From: Simmondsia chinensis
Lineage: Eukaryota > Streptophyta > Magnoliopsida > Caryophyllales > Simmondsiaceae
Direction: 5' to 3'
Assembly: GCA_018398585.1 (NCBI GenBank)
Contig: JAGTTD010000022.1
Location: 8,905,501-8,969,500, forward strand
Length of the DNA stretch: 64,000 nt
Below, in pieces: positions 32,018 through 43,303 of the stretch. Each line of letters begins with the position of its first letter. Position 1 is the stretch's first letter. Under the pieces are notes generated by a model, which was given only the letters and a program-made list of their open reading frames with translations, searched no databases and had not been told where the DNA came from. The position numbers were made by a program, and so were the translations under genes.

Positions 32018-32765
32018 TGCCCATGAACATTTGATTAATAGCCAACGCGGGAAAACGGCATGGATGAAAGCACAAGAAAATAGTGATGGCTTTGTTAGGT
32101 GGTTTCAGAATGAGATTATCAATAAAGAAGTACCTGATTATATCTTTTGGTTAGCCAAGAGCCCTAATCGGAAGGCTAAAAGATATAGCGGCTACGTTGT
32201 AAATGGATATAGGTTTAATATAAGACAACGTGACGCCAGGTGCAAGACTCAAAATAGTGGAGTCACTTTAATAGCAACCACACCTAGTTTTGCAAGCTCT
32301 AGGGATAAAAATCCTATTATTGGGGAAGTCGCTTACTATGGATACATAACAAACATCATTGAACTGGATTTTTGGTCAAAATTTAGTGTGGTCTTGTTTA
32401 GATGTGAATGGTACCAAGGGGAGAATGACGATTATGGTCTTACTCGTGTCAATTTCAACAAAAAGGTTTCTCAAGATGATCCCTTTGTTTTAGCATTCCA
32501 AGCTCATCAAGTCCTTTATGTGCAAGATCCTGTGGAAGATCAATGTTATTATGTCATGAAAAGAGTCCCTAGAGATTTTTTCAACCTTGAAGAAGATGTC
32601 AGTATGAACGTAGAAGATTCATACTGGAGGGAGCCTATTGATTTTGGATTGGATTTCTCCTCAACCAATGATGATGAGAACTTCACCGAATTAAATGAAC
32701 ATGTCAATGCCACAACTTTGGACTTCGACAACATCTTAAATGCCAATGCAGATATATATATATGA
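32018..32765 (+). pseudogene. TNP2-type transposase, 3' exon with DUF4216
   Basis: Begins after ttgtgcag at 32017. Reads AHEHLINSQRGKTAWMKAQE, FVRWFQNEIINKEVPDY, YSGYVVNGYRFNIRQRDARC, GEVAYYGYITNIIELDFWSK and FRCEWYQGENDDYGLTRVNF, then ALAFQAHQ-type text VLAFQAHQVLYVQDP, the DUF4216 domain found at the TNP2 C-terminus. The exon is open to its natural stop at 32763. The last ~75 residues are acidic. Confidence 0.88.
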
Positions 32766-32994
32766 GCCAGATTATGAGTTTGATTATGATGATACATTAT
32801 GGGATTGGATACATCCAACCGAATGAGTTGTAATTGTTTACTAGTTTATGTTCTTAATGACTTATACTGATTAGACATTGTGTTTCACTTTTTCTTGTAA
32901 TGACTCGCATTTGATATTTTGGTAGAATTTGTAATGGGAGGTGCTTTTGCATTTGTTGTTTGTTTCTATTGTTTGATTTTTTTACAGCATTTTA

Positions 32995-35900
32995 ATGATG
33001 AATACGAGAAAAGGTAACTCCCAAGAAAGCCACATGAATGAGTATGAGAGAAAAAAATATGAAAGGATTAAACTAAACAACCGGACTTTTGAAACAATAG
33101 GGCTTCCAAAGTTGGTTACTTCTGTATTCAACAATGGCAAACAAAAAAAGGTGCAAATAAACCTCAAAAATGATCATGCGGCCGATGAAGAGTATATTCC
33201 CAATGAAGAAGATGATGAGGAGAATAATGAACTTGAGGGAACTTCTGTGAAGATAATCACATCTATCTTTACAATTTTAATTTATAGTACAAAAAATTTT
33301 ATTTAGCTAATTTAAATTTGTATTTGAGGCATCTATAAAGAGCAAGAAATCAGTTGCCCTATCAAGAAGAAAAACACAAGCCTCGATTCTGTCAATGTTA
33401 ATGAAGGAATATTTAGCTATGCAAGAGCAATTGAATGACCAGCATTCATTGAGCAATCGAGTGATAGATGCCAGAATTCCCACTGGACTTGGCCCACCAC
33501 AGCAACAGGTCGTTTTTTCTCTTTTGTACTTCCAAGAATAATATAATTTTTTGTTTTTATTTACATTATTTTTGCTATAAATTTTCATTTAATATTGTCT
33601 ATTATTTATTTTTGGTATGTCAGGTTACCCCCATGACCAGAAAAAGGCTATCATTTAGTCCATCAATTTCATTTAACACCAATCAATCTGACAGCATGTT
33701 AGTGAATATTGGAACTGGTGTAGAGCATTGTCCACAAAATGAGCAGATTCCTATTGGCCAAATTTCATCTAGTAGCGAGCATGTAAATGTCGCAGAACAA
33801 TCATCCAACCAAGTAACTACATCCCAGCATGCTAACGAAAGAAGAGTACAAAGCATAGAGGCCCTATTATGTTATTTCATGTGTATGCTCGCAAGCTCAG
33901 TGAATGTCCTGTTATAATTCTCAATGAAAACAACCAACCAGTTGGACCTACTGATGACATAGTGAATGAATCTGCAAGATTCTTGGGAACTATTGCTCGT
34001 GATCATAGTTGGTGCCCCCTTAATTGTCTTGATTGGCATCAAGTTAAAAACAAAGACAAGATGTTGGAAGTTGTTTGTGTATGGAAACTTATATACCCTA
34101 TAAACATTTTAACTTATCATTTTAATATACGATGCTAATCCTAAGCTTGTTTGTCTTGTAGAGCAAGTATATAATCCCTGAGGTAGCTGATGGGTATATA
34201 TTACGTTCAATTAATGATCTATGGAGGGTTCATAAGTCACGAAAGAAATTAGGACATTATGTCGCTTATACAGATTGGGAAGATAGGTGGGAAAATCGTC
34301 CTACAGACCTAGTCCCTGATGAAGACATGGAGGAGGTTTTCAAATATTGAGATTCTCAACCTATGATGGTGTAACTTTTCTTTAGATATTATTTTATAAC
34401 ATTATCTTTGCTTTCAAATTAAAGCTTAAACCATTATTTTTCTCATTAATTCTGTTTCAGCTTTCAGGATCTCAGTGAGAAAAATAGAGAAAGCAGTAAA
34501 GTACAAAAAAACAGTCACACTGCAGGGCCCAAAAGCTTTGCAAGAATTGAAGAGAACTTAGTAAGGATGTATAATACATATGTGTTCTGATATTTTTAGA
34601 TTTTATACGACTTATGTTAATGGTAACTATTTGTAAACTGCTGTAGAGATAAGAAGATGATAACGAGATGCCACCGTCTCAAAGAAAGCTGTTTGAGGTG
34701 ACGCATAAAAGGACCGAAGGAAGGTTTTATAATACCAGTTATGAAGATACTCAAAACAAAATTGTAAGAAGCATATTTTGCTATATATCTTGCACTAATA
34801 TATACGATGTGCTAGGAACAAGATTGTTTGGGAAATATGGTATGCTAGGAACAAGAATGTTTTTAAAGGTAGCTGTTAAAATGAAAAGGATGTCTTTTGG
34901 TTGATTAACTTTGTTTCGGTTGGTTTAAAGCTTGTTGCAATTTCTTTCCATTTTCCCCTGTTGAGTCAGATCGAGCGCTTTAGGTCATGGAGTAGGACTA
35001 AGTAGGTTCTCATTGCTAGTGTCCCAGTCTCTGTTATGCCTTAGGTCTTGGTTGTTGGCCATGTCTTGGCCCCTTTAATTTTTGTCTATTTAATGTGCTA
35101 AGTATTGGTGTGCTTCTATGTGGTGCCTCTACTACTTCCAATGTCTTGTTTTTGGGATCGGGCTTGCTGTATGATGTATGGGTTTGCTTAGGTTTTTATT
35201 GTAGGGGGTTTTTTAGGTTGCTTTTGTCTTTCGTTCCTTTTCTTTTGGTTTCTCCCGCTCTTGGCATGGTGTTATGATGTAAGCTAATCTTTTTCATAAC
35301 CTAAGAATAAAGGAGGGATAATAGAGTTAAGATGAGAAATAGAGAGAGAGATTAAGATGAGAGAGAAAACAAGGATTATCATTCATTAATATGGATTACA
35401 AGAGGAAAACTACTTATACTAGCATGAGACTAAGTAAGCTAATACTAATACAATGAACCAAGACTACCTTCCTAACCGACCTAACTAGCCATCCTAGCCG
35501 TCATTTTTGACATTTGAGCAACTAACATGAACTTACTAAACCGCCCCACACCAACTACTACAACTACGATCCTCCAATACAAGCGAACACGGGTAATGCA
35601 ACAAAAGAAGTACTAAATTGCCTAATCCTAATGACTTAGATATTTTATTACAACCAATGAACTATTATTACTTAATTCCATATATCCCATTTCTTAGAAT
35701 CATGACACATGGTTCTCGTCTTGCTTTGGTGAGTCGTCAGTTTTTATATCATGAGTTTTTTCAGTAATTATCGAAAAAAAACCTGATTAGATTTTTTTCT
35801 TATTATGTACTGTTTATTTTTGGCTTGTAAATAGGAAAGGATGAAGGTAGTCGAATTGGAATTCGAATCTCAACCAGATCACGATGTTCAAATAGAAAGT

Positions 35901-36191
35901 TCTTTTGGTAAAGTCATGTCCAAAGAAGACAATGGACGCAAGCGATTGCGCTTGTACGGGAGGGGTGTGACTCAAAGGCAGCTTAAATCAAAGAATATCG
36001 AGGCATCTAGTATTCCTATGCCCGAAGAGCTTGTTCAGTCCATACGAGACACCGTGGTAGGGGAATTACAGAGAGACTCCGTTCAGTCCATATTAGGTTT
36101 TATCAAAAATACAAGATGTTGTCCCCAGTTTGGACGTCACTCAAATGGTACAACAAACGGTTACATCATCTCCTGGTCCTACAAAATCTAA
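32995..36191 (+). pseudogene. Transposase_24 (TNPA-like) gene of outer CACTA, seven exons
   Basis: Exons by splice sites: 32995-33246, 33329-33508, 33624-~34075, 34162-34368, 34468-34560, 34647-34763 and 35835-36191; the introns that can be checked are phase 0. Blocks: KKYERIKLNNRTFETIGLPK with an acidic stretch, RGPIMLFHVYARKLSE, NQPVGPTDDIVNESARFLG, LWRVHKSRKKLGHYVAY, NSHTAGPKSFARIEENL, SQRKLFEVTHKRTEGRFYN and GRKRLRLYGRGVTQ. Lesions: a frameshift near 33860, a TGA at 34348 where the family has Trp (Y-W-D-S), and a TAA at about 34650. The last intron contains a solo LTR. The predicted role is binding subterminal repeats of CACTA ends. Confidence 0.8.
35270..35707 (-). mobile_element. Solo LTR (TGTTATGA family), TSD catgg
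   Basis: 438 bp from tgttatgatg to agaatcatgaca, flanked by a perfect 5-bp duplication catgg (35265-35269, 35708-35712). On the minus strand it has a promoter-like actagtataagtagtt near 35410. It lies in the last intron of the outer Transposase_24-like gene. Confidence 0.9.
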
Positions 36192-37193
36192 ACAGGTATG
36201 ACTTTATTTGCTCTTAATTTATGTTATTGTTGTAAAGAAAATGCATATTATTGGACCGGGGCCAAGTGGATTATGTTGGAATCATGCATCCTTTGGGAGT
36301 GCAAAGATTGAAAAATTGTTTTGAAATTTTGAGTTAGAATTAAAAGTGGGTGACGAATGGGGCATGTTGGGTGTTATATTTTAGTTTACAAATTTGGTTT
36401 GTTTTTAATATTTTTAAGTTTGTTTAAAATCTCATGTGGGCTTAGGGAGAAATGCAGCTGTAATAATAGATGTTTGGTGCAAGTAAATTGGGTATAAAAG
36501 TTTTGATGGTTTTTTAAATTTTTTAACAATTCACAGCAAGTCAAGGCAAGTAACTGTAAAAATTCTAAACTTTGAGTTATATGGCTGGTGTTAGAAATCT
36601 CTTCTATTTGATTTTTAGCTTTTGTGGGTTCTTGTTAAGTTATTGGCTTTGTTGATTTAATTTGTGTTTCCTTTTGGATTGTAACTCAATTTCAGATTCT
36701 TGCTATTACTTTTTTGGTGCTTAATTTGCTTGTGAATTTTTTGTTTTGAGCTCCTAAGAATAAGCTCGATGTGTTGTTTGATTTAGATGTTGGGGTTCCC
36801 CAATTTTCAATCAGTGTAATTTGGGGTTCTTGTGAATTTGCTGAAATAAAACTGGTTTTTGATCTACAAGTGCCTCTCTCTCTATCGTTAGGGCTTTCCT
36901 GTTGTACATTATTTTTTGGGGTTTCACTAAATTATCTAGTCAAAATATATCTTTATGTTATAGAAGATGAAGCATCATGCGTAGTGAAAGAAGTATCACG
37001 TGATGGCGACCTTTGAAATGGCGGTGCTTGGAGCCCTAAGCATGAAGGAAGTAATGGTCGACGGTGAAAATGACAATGGCAGCTTGGGATGGTGGTTATT
37101 GTGTGATACGTGAACCATAGGGGATAACGCCAAGTTTTAGGGATGATGCCTGGTTATGGATAACATTAGGTCGTGGAATTCACTAGGTTATGG
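36192..37193 (+). other. 3' non-coding region of outer CACTA
   Basis: No gene is supported. The 81-codon frame at 36771-37016 has no recognisable features. The sequence is T-rich and intron-like, leading into the tandem repeat. Confidence 0.5.
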
Positions 37194-38260
37194 ATTTTTA
37201 AATGTATATAACTTCTCATTCGTAAGGAGATATGAGCCAAATCACATATAAAAATGAAGATTTTGAAGAGTTCCGTATAGCTATGATGATATTTAGAGTT
37301 TTTGATGAAAGAAAACATAAAAAGGAGGAGAGAAGTTGAAGTGCGCGTTTTACCCATGTGGTGGGTATACAACTTGAACCTTTAACTTAAAGCGAGCATA
37401 ACTTTCAATCTGTGAAGGGTCATTGATAGAATCACCTATCAAAATGAAGCTATTGAAGAGTGCTAGGCACTTATGATGATTTTCTAAGTTTTTGAATAAA
37501 GAAAATATGAGAAAGAGGCGAAAAGATGAAGTGGGTGAATTCTGCGTGTAGTAGTTAAATAACTTACCTTGTAACTTAAAACAAGGATGACTTTTAATCC
37601 GTGAAAAGTTATAGATTGAATTATATATCAAAACGAAATCTTGAAGAGTCCTATGTAACTGTAATGATTTTTAAGGCTTTAGTTCAAAAAGAATATGAAA
37701 AAGAATGTGAAAAGATGAACCAGGCAAATTCCGATTGTAAAAGCAACATACCCAGTGCCCTAAGGGCTCCCGCCTAAGCAAGGTTTGGGGGGAGGGGCCA
37801 GATGTACGCAGCCTTCCCTCTTTACGGTATTACCCCTGAAGAGGGGCTATTTTCGAGTGCCCTCAAGCTGAGGGTGAGTACTTCCCAGGAGGTCACCCAT
37901 CCTAGCAGTGCTCTCATCCAAGCGTGCTTAACTTCGGAGTTCTAATGGGATCCAGTGATGGCGTGTTGGTACCCTCTTTGGTAGTGGTTACATAATTTAC
38001 CTTGTAACTTAAAACAAGGATAACTTTTAATCCGTGAAGAGCTACGGATCGAATACATATCAAAATGAAGCTTTAAAAGAGTTCTATATAAATATAATGA
38101 TTTTAAAGCTTTTGATTAGGGAAAATATGAAACGGAGGTGAAAAGATAAACTATGCGAATTCCAATTATAGTAGTTACATAATTTACGTTGTAACTTAAA
38201 ATACGAATAACTTTTAATCTGTGAAGAGTTATAAATTTTTATATCAAGGAACCTCATTGT
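37194..38260 (+). repeat. ~190-bp tandem repeat, about five copies, interrupted by a 5S-headed SINE
   Basis: Each unit has gtaacttaaaac-aggataacttttaat, ccgtgaagag and atcaaaatgaag. The last word occurs at about 37243, 37437, 37627 and 38058, giving a period near 190 bp once the ~240-bp SINE insertion is removed. Units differ by 15-25% by eye. Confidence 0.85.
37751..37977 (-). repeat. 5S rRNA-headed SINE, copy 1
   Basis: Plus-strand 37877-37975 is the reverse complement of plant 5S rRNA from about position 10 to 105. The box C region ggatgggtgacctcctggga is perfectly preserved. Toward 37751 it continues into the LINE-like 3' block (agggaaggctgcgtacatct, then a C-rich site and gcgggagccctta-gggcactggg). 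It inserted into the 190-bp tandem repeat; flanks gtaaaagcaacata / gtagtggttacata may be a decayed TSD. Confidence 0.85.
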
Positions 38261-38572
38261 ATATATTAAAATGAAAGGGTATTTAGATATACTCAAATTT
38301 TTAAAGCTTTCCTAATTTACATAGGTTTTGTAGTTAAATTTTTATTTTGTTTTTGTTACTTCATATATGTTATATTGTTACTTATGTTGTCCTACAACAA
38401 GATATAAAATAACTAGTGAAAAATATTTCTTTTAAAACATATAAGAAGACTTCACAATGAGAAATTAAGTTTTCTTTTGAAACAAATAACAGAAAACCCC
38501 ACTTGGAATTTATATTTTCTTGAAAAACCTTTTTTGAAGAAAAATTAATTCCTAAATTCACATTTTTGTAAT

Positions 38573-38590
38573 GTCAATTTTGTTGTAGTT
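38573..38590 (+). repeat. Right terminal inverted repeat, outer CACTA
   Basis: gtcaattttgttgtagtt is the inverse of the left TIR with one change (terminal G to T). Scattered gttac words lie at 38355-38390. The change would be expected to block excision. The adjacent trinucleotide tct does not match caa at the left. Confidence 0.6.
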
Positions 38591-38783
38591 TCTCGTGATG
38601 GAAAAGAGAGCTCGAAGCACTAACTACCAAATGGCATTTTACTTGCTTAAAGATACAAAATAGATTTTGCCAAAAGAAAACGACTGCCAATATCCTTCAA
38701 TTAGTAGCCAATGCTAAATTTAAATGGGTCTTGAAAGCAAAGCAATGCTCACCCCTGCTTTGTATGCTTTTCATCTAGCTATA

Positions 38784-39073
38784 TGTTGTGTTTCAACGTA
38801 GATCTTGAATCACAACCTAAGGGAAAGAGAGTAAGGGGTGAGAAAGAAGTGAGAAGAGATGAGAATTAGGGAATGAGGAATAAAAGTTATTAATCAATAT
38901 TCATCAATGAATCAATACAAGCTAGAATCCACTACTTATAGCAACTAGATACAATGAATGAAGACTTTATTAACTACTAACCGATTCTAACTAGCCGCCA
39001 AGTAAGACCAAGGGCTAACTAACATTTGACCAACTCCAACTAACATCTAAACCACAACCTAATGATCATAACA
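38784..39073 (-). repeat. 3' LTR of Reina-like element
   Basis: 290 bp, plus-strand start tgttgtgtttcaacgtagat, end tgatcataaca. Next to it on the internal side, minus strand aaggggacggaaa (39074-39086) is the polypurine tract. It differs from the other LTR by several substitutions and a ~17-bp indel near 38870, so the insertion is not recent. Confidence 0.92.
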
Positions 39074-39077
39074 TTTC

Positions 39078-39982
39078 CGTCCCCTTGAGAACAATCTTGG
39101 CCTCAAGAATGGAAGTGGGAAATTTGTTGTGAATCAGGCTCAGATCCTCCCGAGTAGCTTGTTGATCATCCAAGTTAACCCACTGGATGAGTGTTTTAGT
39201 CTGGCTTGGAGAACCAAGCAATCAGGAGGCAATTCAAGCTTGTAAGCAACATCGCCCACCAATTGTATGATCTTGAAAGGTCTAAAGGACTGAGCAGAAA
39301 GCTTCACATTCATTCGAACTGCAACTGATGACTGCTTGTATGGCTGCAATCTCAAGTAAACATAGCCACCAACATTAAAAGATTTATCAATTCCATGCCT
39401 ATCAGCAAAGTATTTCATTCGAGATTGAGCAAGATGCAAATGATCTTTGAGTTGCAGCATCAATTGCTTGCATTGCTCAAGTAAATCTGTAACCACCAGC
39501 ACAGCTGGTATGACTCCTTTCGAGCCAATTGGTGATGATGGTTCATAGCCATATAATGCTTTAAAGGGAGTAGTCTTGAGGGCTATGTGAGCATGAGTAT
39601 TATACCAATACGAAGCCAACGAAAGCCAGCTATGCCAATGCTTAGGATTAGTGAAAGTCGTGCTCCTCAAGTATTGTTCTACACTCTGGTTAACCCGTTC
39701 TATTTGGCCATCCATATGGTACGAAGAACTCAAGGAAAGAGTTGTACTCAGCAACCCAAACAAGTCTATCCAAAAATGGCTGATAAAAAGCTTATCCTGT
39801 TCAGAAACAATAGACTGAGGCAGACCATGGAGTCTATAGATGTGATCTAGGAACAACCTTGCCAACCTTGCTATTGTAATGGGATGAGAAAGCCCAACAA
39901 AATGCCCAAATTTAGTGAACCGATCAACTAACAAAATGACTTCCTTCCCTTCAGACTTAAGAAGGCCCTCTATAAAATCCAT
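39078..39982 (-). pseudogene. Reina-like integrase with out-of-frame chromodomain end
   Basis: A 280-codon frame (39982-39140): MDFIEGLLKSEGKEVILLVD (first catalytic Asp), VSEQDKLFISHFW (family consensus has SDRD, so the second catalytic Asp reads Glu), SSYHMDGQIERVNQSVEQYL (third Glu retained but P-Q-T deleted before DGQ), then the GKY-like SFRPFKIIQLVGDVAYKLEL. In the next frame, TKTLIQWVNLDDQQATRED and LSLIHNKFPTSILEAKIVLK (about 39165-39078) give the C-terminal part of a chromodomain. Integrase inserts cDNA, and chromodomains steer integration to chromatin marks. Inactive copy. Confidence 0.88.
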
Positions 39983-40366
39983 ACTAATATGTTGCCAAGG
40001 TCTTTGTGGTATAGCTAAAGTTCGGAGAAGCCCTTGATATGATGTTCACCCTTCGTTTGCTGACAAATTTCATAGCTCTAAACACAATGCACCACCTCAT
40101 TCTTCATTCCAACCCAGTAAAAATCTTGCTTTAATTGTTGATAAGTCCCCTCTATACCCAAGCGACCACCTCAAGCAGAAGAATGAAAAGCTGAGGTTAC
40201 CTACTTTATGAGTTCAGAGCTATATCCCACACAAAGTTGCCTTTTATTCTTATCAATCCAATACACGCTATCACTCTAGAGGCTGTATTGGCTGTTGGAT
40301 GAATACTTACTGCAGCAAGACAGTCTTAAGCAAAGACCTCATTCTCATAGGTTTACAAAACCTCCT

Positions 40367-41803
40367 TCATCTAGTGAGGCAGTGTGACTGATAAGGCATT
40401 ACAAGCAGCTTGATCTTCAACTCCCATGCTCCTAGAAAGTGATCTGCAACAATATTTTTCTTACCACTTCTATCAACAATAGAGTAATCAATTCCCAACA
40501 TCTTTAAGAGTCTCTTCCGTTGAACTCTAGTGGTTACCTTGTGTTCCAACAAATACTTAAGACTTTGGTGATCAGTCTTCATAACGAAATGATGTCCTTC
40601 CAAATGATGCCTCCACTTTTGGACTACAAGAAGAATGGCAAGATACTCCTTCTCATAGATTGACAAACACAAATTCCGTGAATTCAAGGCCTGACTTAAC
40701 TATGCAATAGGCCTTCCTGCCTGAGAGAGCACTGCCCCTGCTCCAATGCTGCTTGGATCAGTCTCCAACTCAAAAGGAAGCTTGAAATCTGGCATTGCTA
40801 ACACCAGAGCACCACACAAAGCAGATTTAGGTTGATGGAAAGATTCTTGAGCTGTCTCATTCCAATTAAAAGCATCTTTCTTGAGAAGATCAGTGAGAGG
40901 TTTAGCCATCAAGAGATAGCCTGATATGACCTTACGATCATAACTAGTTAAACCAAGGAAACTCCTCAATCTCTTGATGTATTGGGTACAGGCCAGTCTT
41001 TCATTGCCTAGATTTTGTTAGGATTAGTGGCTACCCCATCCCTTGAGATAATGTGGCCTAAATAATCCACACTTGGAGCGGCAAAAGTGCATTTGGACAG
41101 TTTAGAAAAAAGCTGGTGTTTCCTCATCAACTCAAGCACCAACTGAAAGTGCTTCAAATGCTTGTCAATTGATGCACTATAAATCAATATATCATCAAAG
41201 AAAACCGGTATGAACTTCCTTACATAAGCCTTGAAAATGTCATTCATTAATGCTTGAAAAGTTGACGGAGCATTGGACAATCCAAAAGGTATCACCACAA
41301 ACTCATAGTGTCCATGATGAGTGCGAAAAGCAATCTTATGGATTTCTTCTTCCCTGACTCGAACTTGGTAATACCCTTGCCTCAAATCCAGCATGGAGAA
41401 GTAGATCATCAATGATTGGAATTGGAAATTTGTCTCTGATTGTAAGGGAATTAAGGTGTCTATAGTCAATACATATTCGAGAGCTTCCATCCTTCCTCTT
41501 CACCAAGATCACTGGTGATGCGAAAGGGCTATGACTTTGTCTAATGAAATGTGTCTTCAAAAGGTCCTCCACCTGTTTCTCAATTTCATCCTTTTGAGCA
41601 TGCGCATATCTATAAGGTCTGAGGTTCACAGGTTGACCCTCCACCTTCAAGGGTAACGGCATGATCCAAAATCCTCTTAGGAGGTCAAGCAATAGGAACG
41701 GCGAACACATCATTGTACTCGTGGAGCAATTTATGCAGGTATGGATTAGCATGCTTGCAATCCTCCTCAGTTGCAATAGCCTTGATTGAACACAAATGTT
41801 CAA
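40367..41803 (-). pseudogene. Reina-like reverse transcriptase and RNase H
   Basis: Minus-strand pieces 41803-41336, 41490-41008, 40969-40700 and 40687-40367. RT blocks: [74 protein letters not shown] and the active site FFDDILIYS (about 41179-41205). RNase H: FELETDPSSIGAGAVLSQ (catalytic Asp in context ETDPSS), YEKEYLAILLVVQKWRHHLE and KTDHQSLKYLLE. Frame changes near 41400 and 41000 and an in-frame stop near 40695 break the polyprotein. 40000-40366 holds the degenerate integrase zinc-binding region. Confidence 0.9.
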
Positions 41804-42149
41804 TCCATTGGTAGTTCCCTTTTTGAATAACCCCTTCCAACCTTTTTTTTGTCATTAAGTGCAGCTGTCCTTGCTCTCTTATACCTTGAAGCATGATCCT
41901 TTGTCAATTCCTATCAAAGGATACTGTGAGCTCCGAGAAATGAAACACAATCGAACTTATGGTCTTCATCCAATCCACTCCTAAGACCGTATCACACCCT
42001 CCCAATCTTAGAACTTGAAAATCATAAGTAAAGCTATGCTTCTGCATCAATCAAGAGAACTGCCTGCACTTTCTTTGAGTTAAAATGGAGTTTGCATCGG
42101 ATACTGTCATTGTCAAATTTGTGTCTTAATCTTTTCATGTCCCACAGAT

Positions 42150-43303
42150 CGAACAATCTTTGGATCCCAAAATTGTGTGTACTACCGCTATCCACCAAGA
42201 TCAAAATAGACCTATGTCCTGCTCCTCCCTAGATTTTGATGGTGTTCTGATGTCCACCCCCAGTTAAAGCTTGCACTAATATTTCCAAGTCATCTCCCAC
42301 AAGCTCAATCAAGTCTTCTAATTCATCCTCTCCAATTTCCATTGGAACTTCAAAGTCCTCATAATCATCCTCCTCATCTACCCCTCTAACAGTCGTGAGA
42401 AGTTTTGGATTGCGTTTATGGCTGAAGAAGTAATTTTGGTTACATTTAAAGCACAATTACTGTGCCTTTTTCTCTTCTAAGCTGATGTTCTTGTAATATG
42501 AAGTCCCAAAAGATGTTCCCTATCCAGCTTTAGTTCTGGCATTCTCGGAAGCAGCCAAGATGGTGTTCTCAAACAACCTAGCCTTGGAATAAGCTTTGGA
42601 CAATGCAGCTGGCTCCAGTGCTTTAACTTGATTCTTGATCTGGAGTTTCAATTCACTAATGAAATAAGACTCTTTAGTTTTAGGATAAGCAATCAACATT
42701 CTAGCTCTGAAGTTTTCAAATCTGGTCATATATTTCTTTATTGAGGAGGTTTGTGTTACTTTGTTGAAATGATCCACGATGCCTCCAATATTCTTATCTC
42801 CATAATGGCCATAAAGCTCCTTAACAAATATATTTCTTTATTGAGGAGGTTTGTGTTACTTTGTTGAAATGGTCCACGATGTCTCCAATATTCTTATCTC
42901 TATAATGGCCATAAAGCTCCTTAACAAAATCCAGCCAAGAGGTTGAAGTTTTACCACACATTAGACCAAAGTTTCAAGATTCTTGATCTCCTTGGAGATA
43001 TATTGCAGCAATATCAACCTTCTCCTCATCTAATATGTGATAGAATTGGAAATACCTCTCGCACCTCCTTATCCACGACTGAGGATGAGTACAATCAAAA
43101 GTCTCCATATCAATTCGAGGGTGTCTGAAAGTTGTACCTAGGCTCTTACTTGCTCGTTCATGACTATTGGCAGATGCCTGAGGGTTTGCTGCTGAATTAA
43201 GCTGACTAGCAGACAAACAGAATCGAAGCATTAGCTGGTCTCTCCATTGATTGTACTCTATTGGACACTTGCGTACATAAATTATGCGTTTGCTCAATAA
43301 CAA
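42150..43303 (-). pseudogene. gag: Reina-like gag and protease
   Basis: From 43303 down: HPRIDMETFDCTHPQSWIRR, CERYFQFYHILDEEKVDIAA (gag core start), then after a 100-bp tandem duplication, QTSSIKKYMTRFENFRARML and LKLQIKNQVKALEPAAL (42777-42520). A degenerate knuckle CFKCNQNYFFSHKRN (42455 down) lacks the last Cys, and an acidic linker follows. Protease: ILILVDSGSTHNFGIQ with D-S-G at about 42187. Gag packages RNA; protease matures Gag-Pol. Confidence 0.85.
42731..42930. repeat. 100-bp tandem duplication inside gag
   Basis: tatttctttattgaggaggt starts copies at 42731 and 42831. The copies differ at about four positions. Because 100 is not a multiple of three, the duplication shifts the gag frame. 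Confidence 0.95.

Larger units (their letters stand above)
16382..38590 (+). mobile_element. Outer CACTA (En/Spm) transposon carrying TNP2 and Transposase_24 genes
   Basis: The left end cactacaacaaaattgac (16382-16399) is a CACTA terminus and is mirrored at 38573-38590 with one mismatch, the terminal G being T. Left subterminal DNA is packed with gtaacactt / gttac repeats. Between the ends lie a TNP2-type transposase gene (20718-32765, interrupted) and a Transposase_24-type gene (32995-36191), the usual two-gene content of autonomous plant CACTA elements. About 9.9 kb of the 22-kb span is nested DNA. The 3-bp flanks (caa, tct) do not match, so the right boundary is less certain than the left. 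Confidence 0.65.

Noticed and set aside
37877..37975. Functional 5S rRNA gene
   Set aside because: The 5S match is diverged, lacks a proper 3' end and T-run terminator, and is fused to a LINE-like tail, as in the copies at 48111 and 60638. It is a SINE head, not an rRNA gene.
39587..39850. 87-codon plus-strand frame
   Set aside because: Shadow of the minus-strand integrase.
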